64,000 nt of DNA from Conus ventricosus. Its lineage: Eukaryota > Mollusca > Gastropoda > Neogastropoda > Conidae. The DNA is taken from the NCBI GenBank assembly GCA_018398815.1, contig CM031596.1:72024986-72088985 (forward strand). Reading direction: 5' to 3'. Below the pieces are notes generated by a model. That model ran no database searches, had not been told where the DNA came from, and saw nothing but the letters and a program-made list of their open reading frames with translations. The translations under genes were made by a program, and so were the position numbers. Positions 11,804-26,100 of this stretch are shown piece after piece; the stretch's first letter is position 1; every line of letters begins with the position of its first letter.

Positions 11804-12294
11804 TCTCCATGGCGGCTGGTCCTTGCTTTCATCAGGTCTAAAAATCACGTCAGAAACTATTGGCGTCACTCTCTCCATTCTATTTCGCTCTGAAGTCGAG
11901 TTCTCCTTGTCGTCTTTGTACATCTGTCGGCCTTCGTAAAAGCGAAAGCAACTGTCATGCATTTGTATGACTTGTGATCAATAGCATGTCATTTTTTATG
12001 ATACCAATGTGAAGCATTTTGTGTTCTTAACCATCGATGACCAAACCATTCACCTGTAGAACGCGAGTTCATACAATAGCTATTCCACATTTTAATGAAC
12101 ATTTTCCCCGAGCAATGCTGCTGTTTTGTACACTGGATCTTGTTTCGTGTAGTTCAAATATGAAATTTAGCACTGTGCCTTTTTTCCCATTTTGAATGAC
12201 CTTAATCTGTTATAAGGTCACGAACGCAAGGGGGACAAACGGGTCTGCTCTACAATTCGGCTGATCGAAAGAGCGCGCGCGCGCGCGTGCGTGT

Positions 12295-12356
<62 letters not shown>

Positions 12357-12424
12357 TGAAGCTGGTGACCTTTTTCTTTTCTTTTTTTTTTTAGTAACCA
12401 CATTGCCCGTTTAGAGATAGAGAA
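11800..12424. repeat. dispersed duplication, copy 2
   Basis: Direct copy of 8131-8792, including the (CG)n(GT)n block (12274-12354) and the GCTGGTGACC, T-run, TTGCCCGTTTAGA end. A third partial copy of just that end motif follows at about 12518-12562. Confidence 0.85.
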
Positions 12425-12426
12425 GA

Positions 12427-12503
<77 letters not shown>

Positions 12504-12579
12504 TGTGTGATAACGCTGGTGGCCCTTTTTTTTAATTTTAAACCATACTGCCCATTTATATGTACAGTAAGACGCGCGC

Positions 12580-12648
<69 letters not shown>

Positions 12649-12660
12649 CGTGTGTGCGCT
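12425..12660. repeat. (GA)n and (CG)n(GT)n microsatellites
   Basis: (GA)n at 12431-12501; (CG)n at 12572-12594 running into (GT)n to 12640 and CG again to 12650. Confidence 0.93.
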
Positions 12661-14640
<1,980 letters not shown>

Positions 14641-14648
14641 ATTAGATA

Positions 14649-14649
<1 letters not shown>

Positions 14650-14719
<70 letters not shown>

Positions 14720-14820
14720 CGTGTGTGTGTGTATGTGTGTCTGTGTGTGTGTGTGTGTGTGCGCGCGCGCGCGCGCGCGTGCGTGCGTGCGTGCGTGCGT
14801 GTGCGAGCATGCGTGCGTGC

Positions 14821-14889
<69 letters not shown>
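14650..14889. repeat. compound (GT)n(CG)n(GTGC)n(GT)n tract, about 240 bp
   Basis: GT block, CG block (14760-14780), CGTG block, then GT again. The long Cys-Val and Thr-His reading frames over it are artefacts. Confidence 0.95.
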
Positions 14890-14891
<2 letters not shown>

Positions 14892-15494
14892 ATATGCAAA
14901 CAGCATCGGCATGTCTCACCCATTCATCCTCTTTTCCCATAAATCTTGGTTCGTGTGTTGGTCAAAACGTGAGTCGATAAAGACAGATCGTCGTTCTTTG
15001 TACATAATCACAACAGTGTACCCTTTTCCTGTGAACCATTTTGTTGTCCGTAACCAATAAAAGATCTATAATGATTTTCTGGCCTATGCGATTTTAGGTA
15101 GGCCTACACAGGCCACATGAAATGTTTAGAGGTACTCAAATAAATACATGTATGTACAGTAACACTTGTTATACCACGACCTGTCCTTATATCTGAGAAT
15201 TAAAACATCTGCTATGGTCTGTTGGCGTGGTGATTTCACAACATGGGAACGAGTGAGCGTGACACTTGGTTTGTGGCAACACAGATCTTCAGTCCTATGC
15301 ACCAGCCATACTTCACCGTTGGTGCAAGTTTATATTTTGAGACAAATCTTTCATACTGGGAAATTTTCTCAACATAAAAATTCACGTCAACAGGTATTGT
15401 AACCCTGCATTTTGACGAGAGGTCAATATGAGAGATGGGTGCTTGTTAAATTGTTCACACATGTACACAAATGGATCTTCAAACATTAGCACAT

Positions 15495-15534
<40 letters not shown>

Positions 15535-16249
15535 GTGTGCACGCGTGCGCACCCACTCACCCACCCACTCACATTCGCATTAGAAACACCATTAATGTAG
15601 AAACTCGTACCAGTAGTTACTAATAACCATACGCCGCTACCCAAGTCAAAAGTGATATTAGTCACTTGGCACTACAAAATACTCAGATGGTCTAAATTAT
15701 CAGGGCCGAGAATGTGGTTCACGCACATGACAACTTACATTCTGTTAAGCACAAACAAAGCTGATACCATCCACAACACGATGAAAACAACAATGAGCAC
15801 ATTTCATTATTATGGGTGAACGTTTAGCTAAATGATATGAAGAATAGGAAAGGGGGAATAATCTTTTTCCCAGTGCCCACATCATTGCGTCGAACATGCG
15901 TCTGGGTGGCGGCTTGGTGGCAGCAGGACCAGATGTTGTAGATTACGTCACTTCCTTTTCCTCTCTTTCAAGAGAACACCAAGACAGACACCACCTTTCG
16001 TCTGTTCGATGATTACGGTTGCACGTTCCCTCTCCACGCAGCTCGCTAGAATGAGTGGTGCCTGGCTCAATCATAAAAACCTCACACACACACACACACC
16101 GCGCGCGCGCGCGCGGGCTCGTATGAAAGAAGGCGCATCCAATTTCTACATCCTGTCCAATCTCACCAGTTATTGGCCATCTTGCTGTCCCTGTGTGGTG
16201 CTTATCTAGTCACAACAGCCACCCGCACACTATCCGGCAGTCATGCAGA
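14890..16249. other. gene-free DNA
   Basis: Contains (CA)n at 15496-15532 and (CA)n(CG)n at 16083-16115. I see nothing else that I can name. Confidence 0.5.
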
Positions 16250-16351
16250 GTTTGGTCAACCATTTCACATACATGTTTCACAAAATGCACAGTCTGTAAA
16301 GTCTTACCAACTGCACACACCATACCACACAGTCTATTAAATCTGACCAGC

Positions 16352-16391
<40 letters not shown>

Positions 16392-16702
16392 ATATTACAC
16401 AGTCTGTTAAGTCTGACCAGCAACACACCATATTGCACAGTCTGTTAAGTCTGACCAGCAACACACCATATTGCACAGTCTGTTAAGTCTGAGCAGCTAC
16501 ACACACCATAATTATACAGTCTATTAAGTTTGACCAAGCAACACACAAGTTTACATTGTGTTTAGTCTGACCAGGTACACATACTACATCACAGTGTGTT
16601 GTCTGAGCAGATACATACATCATTTGACAATCTGTTCAGTCTGACCATATACACAAACCATTTTACAGTCTGATTAGAGTGACCAGTGACACACACCATA
16701 TT
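16250..16702. repeat. about 38-bp tandem repeat array, left part
   Basis: Unit is roughly CAGTCTGTTAAGTCTGACCAG followed by CAACACACCATATTGCA. Copies near 16400-16490 are nearly identical and decay toward the edges. A (TA)n(CA)n tract interrupts at 16352-16390. The array is split by the LINE at 16703-19523 and resumes at 19534-19590. Confidence 0.8.
16693..16702. repeat. target-site duplication of LINE, left copy
   Basis: ACACCATATT here and again at 19524-19533, flanking the LINE. Confidence 0.85.
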
Positions 16703-19523
16703 CATCTCATCTCATCTCATTCAATCGACCTATGAGGTCGTACGGAGGACATGAGGAGCGACTCCGTCAATCTCCATCGCAGCCTGTCCTCTGCTTCTCG
16801 CAGGTCTATCACGTTCTCCGACCAGCTCTTTCTCTGCCTGCCTCTGCGCCTTCGTCCTTCAATTGCGCTTTGCAGGATTGTCTTTGCAAGCGACTCGTGT
16901 CGTGTCACGTGGCCAAACCACATCAGCTCTCTCCTCTTGACCATAGCAAGGGGGGTTCCTGTTATCCTGCCAGTGTGGTCACCTTCACTCGGATGGAGTT
17001 GTTGGTGCTGTGCTCTGTCCAGGATATGTGGAGGTCTTCTCAAAGGCTTTTTCTCTCCATCTCTTCTATCAAAGTCCAGTTCTCGCATCCACACAGGAAG
17101 ACTGAGAGGAGGAGGGCTTTGTTTGGCTTGAGTTTTGTTGGGAAGCTGATCTTATTGCTTCTCCACAGCTTTGTGAGCTTTGCCATAGCTGATGTAGCAA
17201 GAACTAATCCCTTGATTTCTGTTGAACAGCGATCGTTTTTGTGATTGTGGAGCCGAGGTATTTGAACGCTTCCACCTCTTTCAGCTTTTGTCCGTTTATT
17301 GTGATGTTTGCGGTCTGGTCTTCTTTGCTGCTGTTGACCATCACCTTGCTCTTTTCTGCGCTGATTTCCATCCCATATGCGCTGGTTCGGTCTTCTAGAC
17401 TGCTGATTAGGTCTTGGAGTTCGTCATTGCTTCTGCCCAGTAGATCTATGTCATCAGCGAAGCACAGATTGCATATGGACCTGCTCCCAGCTGGTGGTGT
17501 TGAAGTTTTCGATGGCTTCGCGCATGATATTCTCCAAGGTTGAAAAGGTTCGGGGAGAGAGACAACCCTGTCAGACGCCAACAGTTGTATGGAACAAATC
17601 CCCTATTTGGCTGTTCATGAACACGGAGCTGGTTGCCGAGCTGTACACAGTGTCTGTGTGATCTGGACCAACCCTTACTCCACGCTGAAATTTCTGAGGA
17701 CCTGCCACAACCCGTCGTGCCAAGCTCGATCGAAAGCTTTTTTAAAAAAAAAAGTCTATGAAGTTGTGGAAGAAATCTCTCTGGTGTTGGAGGTGTTTCT
17801 CAATCATCAGGCGGCAGTTGAAGATTTGCTCAACTGTGCTCCTTCCTGCCCAAGGCCAGCCTGTTCTGCGAGCAGTTCCTCTGCCTGTTTCTTGAGCCAA
17901 TTCAGAATGATTCTTAACAGAACTTTACTGGGATGACAAATCAAACTGATTGTTCGGTGGTTATGACACAGTCTGGAGTTGCCTTTCTTTGGGATGGGGA
18001 TCGTCAAAGAATGCGTCCATTTTCAAGGCCACACTTTGGTCTCCTACACAGAGCATGGTCAGCACTGTGATCATCTCCTCGCCCCCATGCTATGGCAGCT
18101 CTGCGGGCATGTTGTCAGTTCCTGGCGACTTTTCTCCTTTCAAGCAGCGAATAGCTACCTCAGTTCTCAATATTGGAAGAGGGTCTGGTTCTCTGGGGCT
18201 GCCGGTTGGTCGGTCAACAAACTGCTGTCGGGTTGGAGAGGGTACAACTGCTGTTCTGTTCATCATTCATGATCTCGGTGTTCTCAGTCAGAGTACATTG
18301 CCGGGATCATCCTCAATCACTGACGATTCAGCTCGGTTTTGGTGAGCCTCCTCAGGGTGTTGTAGGCCATTTTTTTCCCATGCTCCATGTCCTGTTCAAT
18401 GGCCTTGCACTGGTCTGTTACCCGATTTTCCTCTGTATTTCCCTGTTCTTCTGTCTGCAGTTGTCAGATGCAACTAGGTTGGAGAACCTGGTGGCCGTTC
18501 GTGCTGTCCTTTCGTCGCAGAGGTCAAGGTTTGTGATCGAACGCTTGGATCTTCTTCCTCTGTCTGCCTAGCTGTTTCATGAAGTACGCCTTTGAATTTC
18601 TCGGTTAGGGTGTCGACATCTGCATCCATAACATTCAGTGCAGCGAATTTAAATCGGCATGGTGCGAGAATGAAGTCAGTTGGGTGCATGCCATGCAGGT
18701 TGTCCTCCTCGAGAGCTTGTGCGGACAGAGCGTGCTGACCACTGTCAACCTGTGACTCCTTGCAAACTCAAGCAGGCGTGTACTGCTATCGTTTGTTTGC
18801 CCTGTGCCAAATCTCCCGACATTTCCAACCTATTGTTGGTAAGCGTCTGGGCCGATCTTTGCAAGTCTTTCTTGGGGATTTGTCCATGATGTTCTCCAGC
18901 TGCTCATAAGATTCTTCAACTTTCTCGTCGTTATGAGTTGATGTTGCCGACAGCCTGACGGAAATCAGTCGGCTTGAGATCGCACGGTGCACATTTGATG
19001 GCGCATGAGGCGACGTTCTTGTTCACGAGGAACTTCAGGAAGGCTTCTCCATGTTGATGACTGGTTGATCTCCACTGTACCACATCTTGTTTCCCTCATC
19101 TGTCACCACAGACCCCCAATATCCTGTCTACCTCACCTCTGATACGTTATTGGTGTCTTGAAAGCTCACGTTCCAGCTCATTGACTCTTCCGACCAGATA
19201 CGTCCCGATGATGATGTTTTCTGATGGTAGTTCGGCCACCAGTATCACATTTTGCACCTCCATTCTGAGGTGTGGAAGTGGAAGGCGTGCGCGCTTCGAC
19301 CAGTGCGGCATGTCCTTGGCTGCTGTGTGGGCTTGGAGTATTTCCTGGCGGCGCTCGTCTCCTCTCCGGGTAAGAACGCACCAGTGTCACTCTCTTAGGT
19401 TTCGCCAGCCAGCAGAAGCCGTTACCGGACTGTGGAAAAGGCATTCCGGAGTCAGCTGTGAGAGCTGAGTGTTAGAGAAGAGCCAGTTATGTCTGTCCGT
19501 ACTACGGAGGACACTGCTGCCAG
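16703..19523 (-). mobile_element. non-LTR retrotransposon (AP-endonuclease type), reverse, decayed
   Basis: A 2.8-kb LINE flanked by a 10-bp duplication (ACACCATATT). On the minus strand, endonuclease sequence is seen first (segment FYEQLENIMDKSP-like, about 18900-18840), then the linker (about 18640-18560), the reverse transcriptase start (IPIPKKGNSRLCHNHRTISL, about 18005-17945), the catalytic FADD of the segment CNLCFADDIDLLG (about 17465-17430), and the C-terminal tail with RRRGRQRKSW (about 16850-16820). It ends in a short (ATGAG)n tail at 16704-16722. Many frameshifts and stops. The clade is not certain; the C-terminal tail resembles a LINE family common in molluscs and other lophotrochozoans. 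Confidence 0.88.
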
Positions 19524-19590
19524 ACACCATATTTAGTGACACATACTATGATTAAAGTGTGCACAAACTGTTTAGTGTAACCATATGAAG
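19524..19590. repeat. right target duplication and remainder of the 38-bp array
   Basis: Begins with ACACCATATT, followed by degenerate units resembling GTTTAGTCTGACCAGGTACACATACT at 16558-16590. Confidence 0.6.
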
Positions 19591-20126
19591 AACACCTTTT
19601 TTCATCTTGATTTTTGTTTTCTAATTATATATTTTGTAAAATTTAGATTTTCGTTATTTTTTCTCATTCGGGATTCGAAGCACTGCCATTGTAGGCCTAT
19701 TAGGCTAACATCAATTTGGATTTTCTTTATTTTTTCCCCCCATCCGGGATTCGAACCAACTTCTCAATGGGTGAGCATTGCCATTGTCTTAACGGGTGTC
19801 TTAACCACATCGGTATAGGTCAACTGATGAGTGATCGGAAATGTCAACAATACAAAGTCAATTTTTCGTTCTCCTCGAGTACAACCAGCTGGGACTGGAA
19901 CCATTGTTGAGCTGCCTTTGCCACTGACTGTCCACTTCAAACCAGTTCACCTGAACGGCAGACTCACGAGATGCTGTCTCAACAAAGATTTATTACGTGC
20001 GTGTTTATTCCTATGAATTTATTCAGTGTTTCATAAGACTTACGTTCATTTTGAGGAGAGAGACAGAGAGAGACAGAGAGAGAGAGAGCGCTTCGTTTTT
20101 TTTGTTTTTTTGTTTTTTGTTTATTT

Positions 20127-20159
<33 letters not shown>

Positions 20160-20203
20160 TGAATCCGTGTAATCCCGCAGTTAAGCTTATCTTGACAACA
20201 AAT
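19591..20203. other. upstream region of the ciliary gene, tRNA-like remnants and C-run
   Basis: Two sites, GGGATTCGAAGCAC (about 19670) and GGGATTCGAACCAA (about 19747), look like complemented B boxes, so degraded tRNA-derived repeats are likely. A (GA)n is at 20053-20088 and a run of about 30 C at 20128-20157 lies 47 bp before the start codon. No TATA box is evident. The promoter of the gene should be here but I cannot point to an element. Confidence 0.45.
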
Positions 20204-20215
20204 ATGGCTGACGAG
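20204..20215 (+). CDS. CFAP184: CFAP184 exon 1, coding part (MADE)
   Basis: ATGGCTGACGAG followed by the donor GTAAGA. Only four codons, phase 0. It joins in phase to exon 2 and begins an acidic N-terminus. An alternative upstream start cannot be excluded. Confidence 0.65.
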
Positions 20216-21764
20216 GTAAGACAACGTGATTCTTCTTCTTTTTATCCTTCTTCCATATTCATGTCGTCATAACATAAGTAGGCCTAACACGTTTTGTGTT
20301 AAGAAGTGCAGGACTAACAACTCGGTCCCTGCAGGCTGTGCAGGCTAAAGCTGCCGCGACAGGAACTGTTTGCAGACTACGATTTTTGTCCAAGCGCCAA
20401 ACGGTCGTTCCGAAGCCGTTACGTTCGCAGACCAACGGCAACTGCACACGAAACAGTGCCGAGCCCACAGTTTTTCTTTCTTCTTTCCGTAGAGTGTGCA
20501 CAATCATCAAGTTAATTTTTCAGACACTTGCGTGTGTAAGACCGTTTTTTTTTTTTTTGTTTTTTTATCCCGCCATTAAGACAGCCATACTTCAACATCG
20601 GGGAAGGTGCATGCTATGTGTAATTGTTCAGTAAGTGATCTGATTGGCACCATCCTCAACCACCCAGGCCAATCAGTTTAGTTTGAGAACCTGAACATGG
20701 TCCTATGAAAGGACCTGAATCTTGTATCGTCAAAGTCAAAGTCAAAGTAACGTGACATCCATGCCAACGGCCAAACTGGCCTTCTTTTCCGAAAGTTGGT
20801 GATGGGATTTTATGTGTGTGCAAGATGTTGTGCTTGCGTTCACACACGGAACTTCGGTTTATAGTCTCATTCGAAGGACAGTATGGGGAATGGAGTCAGA
20901 ACCAATGTTATCTCCGAGGAAAAAATCCCCCTGTCACGGAGGGACCCAGTCTACTCCAAAGCAGAATCGATGGTCTTTAGATTAGAGTAGGGCGAAGCCC
21001 GAGAGAGGACGAAGGACGAATGAACGAAGGCCGTTAGGCCAAGTCGTGCTCATTCGACGAAATGTCGTTCGACGAAACGTCGCGGACACCACGGCGGGGG
21101 AGAATGCGAACCCACAACCCCAAGATTACGAGTCCGATGCTTTACCAACTGAGCTATACCGGCCACAGTCGGTTTGCAAGAGCAGCTAGGCAAGGGTTTT
21201 TAGTGTGTGCGTGTGTGTGTGTGTGTGTTCAAAGAAAGAAAAGGCGTCAGGTAGGGGTCGGTCAAGGGGTTTTGACTGGACAGAATTACTGTAGTTGGTG
21301 AGAGTGCAAATGAGGTTTATGCAAGATAAGGTCTTAAACGTTGACTGATATGTGGTCATGCAAAAAGCTGTGTCAGAGAATATAATGTATTCAGTGATGA
21401 TTGTTATTTCCCTATAAACTTAGGGTTTCAGACAGTGCAAAGTAATAATAATAATAATAATAATAATGAATACTTATATAGCGCCTATTCTTGGCTAGAG
21501 GCCAAGCTCTTAAGCGCTTTACAATCAACACTCGTTTACACAACGGGCTGCCTACCTGGGTAGTGCCGACTGAAGAGCTGCCAGCTGGCGCTTCATTCAG
21601 TCGTTTCCCGTGTCATCCAGTCAGTGTCGTTCAATATCGATCACTCATTTTCCTTACTTCCTTCATTCTTTCCATTTCTCACGCAGGGTTTCCAAATTTT
21701 CAGGGGGTCACAGAAATAGTTAGGGGTCACCGTTTATAATTGCTTGAAAATATACACACGCAGT

Positions 21765-21833
<69 letters not shown>

Positions 21834-23130
21834 CACACACACAGACACACACACGAGCATGCTCTCATTGACCTACACACATAAATACACAAAGAGACAA
21901 TTTTTTTTTTAGATTAGCAGAGATGTGCTAATAATAAAGTTGATAAAACATTTCAGACTGTGCTAATTATTTATTCAGATTCCTGTTCCAGTGTTGATAA
22001 AGTATTAGTTTTCTGCTAGTTATTCATTCAGATTTCTGCCCCAGTGTTGGTGAAGTATCATCAACTAAATTGAAGAAATTTGAGTACCTGCACTATCAGG
22101 ATTTTAACAGTGAAACTTGATTTGTGGGATGTCCTCTTTGATTATCATCACAGAATTTCCACTACGCAAGCCATTTCCCTCAGTGTTAAAATAATTCATT
22201 CCTTGACCATATTCCAGTTGCAGTGCAATGATCATCTGAACCTACTGAACCTTTTATGAAACCATGTAGACTGGCTACTCTTGAACAGTGCACAATACAT
22301 TTGTCCGTCTGTAATGGAGACATCTTTATTATCCTAACCGCTCATGATGCATGCATAGTTCGCTCGACTTTTGACCCATTTGCTGCATTATCACACGCAA
22401 ACAAGAGCTGATCTGTCGATTTTGATTTTGACAAGCTGAATGTCACATGGTTTGCCATGCTTTTTGCGCTTAGCCCGAATCACGTGATCTTATAATGCTA
22501 TCATAGACTGGGTGGTCTATTTTGACGACTCTTGTTGGTTTTCAGTAGAGAAGAGTTCTGAAGCAGAAGTTGTTCATCAATTCAGAATGTTTTAAAACGC
22601 CGAGGAGAGTTACGTTTCTAACAACTTCGATCGTGGCGGATAGGACAAAAACACTTTTGCGTGACATGCTGCTTGGAGTTGTAATGTGTACAAGGGAAAA
22701 TCAGTGCATTACAGTAAATTTTGGTACATTTTTCTGCATCAGAGACTCACATTTGTGAGTATGAATAATCATTGGTATTGGAAAGAAGATTTGATACAAA
22801 ATACAGTGAATGTAACAATGCTGTGGTCTCTGTGATTGATGATACAATGTTGCAATTCTCAGGTGTTACTATTAGTTACTCACTAAGCTCCTTCCTGTTA
22901 ATTGGTTATCTTTTCTTTACTGCCTGGTTCTTCTCTTGTTCTGGATTGGAAGTGAAAAGAAAGGAGAGAGAAGGTGGGATTGCCTGTTGTTGTTTTGTTT
23001 TCATTGCGTCTCATTTATTGATCTATTTTATCACATTTTTTGTGATCTAGACATTTATGCTATCATTAGTTCATAGCTTTGCAGCTGTGGTGTAGGCATG
23101 GTGTAGTTTGGATGCAATGACATGTCCTCG

Positions 23131-23194
<64 letters not shown>

Positions 23195-26100
23195 CCCCAA
23201 CAAAGGGAGGGAAGGGTTGGTCGGAAGCTGAAGAGACTAAGGCTTAAAAACTAAGTTACAGATGAAAACCACATACACGGGATGCCATTTTCTTTTCACT
23301 ATTTCATGGCTGTAATTTTTGCTTTATATTTTTATAATGTAAATAATAATTAGAAGAGTTTGAAGTTGCTTGATTGCATCATATGAATAAACATGTGACA
23401 GCACCACTTACAGTTGAAAACACATTCCAGAGGAAAGAAACTGCTTTTTTGGTATCATGTTCTCAGTAGGCTTACTTGGAGATAACCCCACTGGGGTTTA
23501 CAGGATTCTACAACTTGCCTGAGCATAAGTTTTTTTTTTATTTTTTTATTTTTTTTGTAAACAAAATGTCCCATCATGAGTTTAGGTTAACCATGATTTC
23601 TTGGACTGGTTTCAGGTAATAACGATACCCACAGAAACCCCAGTTGATGAAGAGTGCTTGTCACCCACAGAACCCCCGGATGTTTCCACAGGCAGAGACT
23701 TGTCATCTACCATCGCTGACAATCCGTTAGAAGAGGGTAATGCTGTGGAAAGGGTCATGCTGTGGAAGAAGGTGATGCTGTGGAAGAGGGTCATGCTGTG
23801 GAAGAGGGTCATGCTGTGGAAGAAGGTCATGCTGTGGAAGAGGGTCATGCAGTGGAAGAGGGTAATGCAGCGGAAGAGGGTCATGCTGTGGAAGAGGGTC
23901 ATGCTGTGGAAGAGGGTCATGCTGTGGAAGAGGGTCATGCTGTGGAAGAGGGTCATGCTGTGGAAGAGGGTCATGCTGCGGAAGAGGGTCATGCTGCCCC
24001 CCCAGAGCCGCTTCCTGGTCAGCCCAAACGCAGCTTTGCACTTCAGACATGTTGTTGAACACCGAGCCTGCGCTGCATGTGTGCCTACTGTGGATGTCAG
24101 CTGCTGTTTGAACTTCATGCTGACACAGGCGTTGGTTTGCATGATTTATTTGTTCTGTCCAATTTTGTTCATTTTTGTGTGTTTTTGTGTGTGTTTTTGT
24201 TTGAGTTCATGTTTAATTTTGTGTGTGTGTGAGATGTCTTTGCATACATTGTGTTGAGCTTTTTGGTTGTTGTGATGTTGTGTTTTTTTGTTGCTGCAGG
24301 AGGTGGGAGGGGGGGGAGGAGGGGGGGGGGGGGGGGGGGGGGGGGAGAGGTCTCCAAGATGAGTTATATGATTTTTGAGAAATTTATTCTTAAAGGAATG
24401 TTTGACTGTTTTGTATATATTTTGTATTTTGTGTACTTATGATTTTATGCACTATGTTGAACTGTAACTGTGAGCAACACTTTTCCTATGTTTGGCCAAA
24501 ATTTATGGGTAATACTGTAAAACATGCTCTCTAGCCACTTAAATACAAAGCATATACCCTCTCCATCCATCCGTAACTTCCCCTACTCCCCCCCCCCCCC
24601 CCCCCCCAAAAAAAAAAGAAAAAAAAAAGAAAAAAAAGGTAGAATGTGTTTGTGAGCTCAAGTGGATGCTTACGTGTTCCATCTTGTTTTTTCCTTTCAA
24701 CATTGGCAATAAAAAATATCAGTTGATTTTCCCATAAGCAAAACCAAAACTAAATTAGTTTGCTTTACTGTTGACAGAGGAAGGTGAGGGGCATCAAATG
24801 GAAATACATGGAGATGTTGAAGAGGTGGAACCAGGTACTTCTGAGTCTGAAGAAATTGTATCCACTGTAGATGAGGAGGCAGGATCAAGATCACCTCCCC
24901 AAGAGGTACTTACTTTTGTGACTGAGCACTATCAATGGACCATCACTTCTTTTTTTTTTTGTTTTTTTTTGTTTTTCTCTGATTTATTCCATTTTCATCC
25001 CATTGAATAACCTAATACATAAGTGAGGGCATAGGCCCATCCACAAAAGACTTGTTCAGTCCCCTTGATGTTGAATAATAAGAATGGTCTTGGGAAATTT
25101 AATGTCAAAATTTTCAGATTCAGTTATGAGGGAAAAGGCAAGTGATTAATAATATTTTCAGTTTTGTATTTACATGTAAAGAAATTAAACTAGTTGATGG
25201 ATCAGTATGTGTATGCCTAATCTGAGTTCATGAGCATTGATTGCTGTTCCTTGGTGATCAACAGTACATTACTTCTGTTTAATAGACAGGAGCATCACTG
25301 GTCAAAAGACGGCAATAACAATAACTGTGGTAGACATAGTAGTCCTGTTTACCGCTTGTAGTTGGAACTCATTTAGCGCGGTGACTGAAATTAATCAGTC
25401 TATGGTTTCATCAATTTGTTATTCTGGTCTTGCAAAAGTAAACTCTGAGCATGGACATTTATTCGCCATGGTTTTGGAAGTGTCAGCAACATAAACGGAA
25501 TCCACTGCTGTCGTCCACATTGTCTGCATGGGGACAAGGCACCATCAGGGATGAAAACACCTCCGCCGTTTCCGCCGTCTCCGCCGTTATTTTTTCGCAT
25601 CTCCGCCGAAAGAAAAAGTCTCCGCCGAAAAATTATTCGAAGAATGAAGCTCAGAAACGATCTCAACTTGTCTGCACAGCGAATTTCTTCTCTGTCGGTA
25701 ATGTTCTTAAACGGCGTAGTTCTCATTCTGCTTCCTTCCAGTATCATTTCTCATCATGGCGTCGATTCACAGTGAAAGTTTGCCTCCAGCGAGTGCAAAC
25801 AAAACGAAAAAAAAAAAAAAGAAAGAAGTATGTGAACCACTAGAAGACCGAGTGGCAGCAGAAGGACGTGTGTGACCGCAGAGTCGTGGATGTAATAAGA
25901 AAACATGACAAAGACAGCGAATTTGAAGTGTTTGTGAGCCTTGCCGAAAACGTGTCTACTTTGGTAGTCGTGGCTTTGTGGCAATCAGAGATCACATCGA
26001 GCGTCCCAGTCACCAACAGAAAATGTGTGTGTTTTTCACACCATTACAGCGTGTTTTCAGATCATTGGGTATGCAACAATCTACGTTTAATTTCCAAAGA

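Noticed and set aside
21093..21168. Functional threonine tRNA gene
   Set aside because: The head is tRNA-like but the stems do not pair well and a SINE body follows; better explained as a tRNA-derived SINE.
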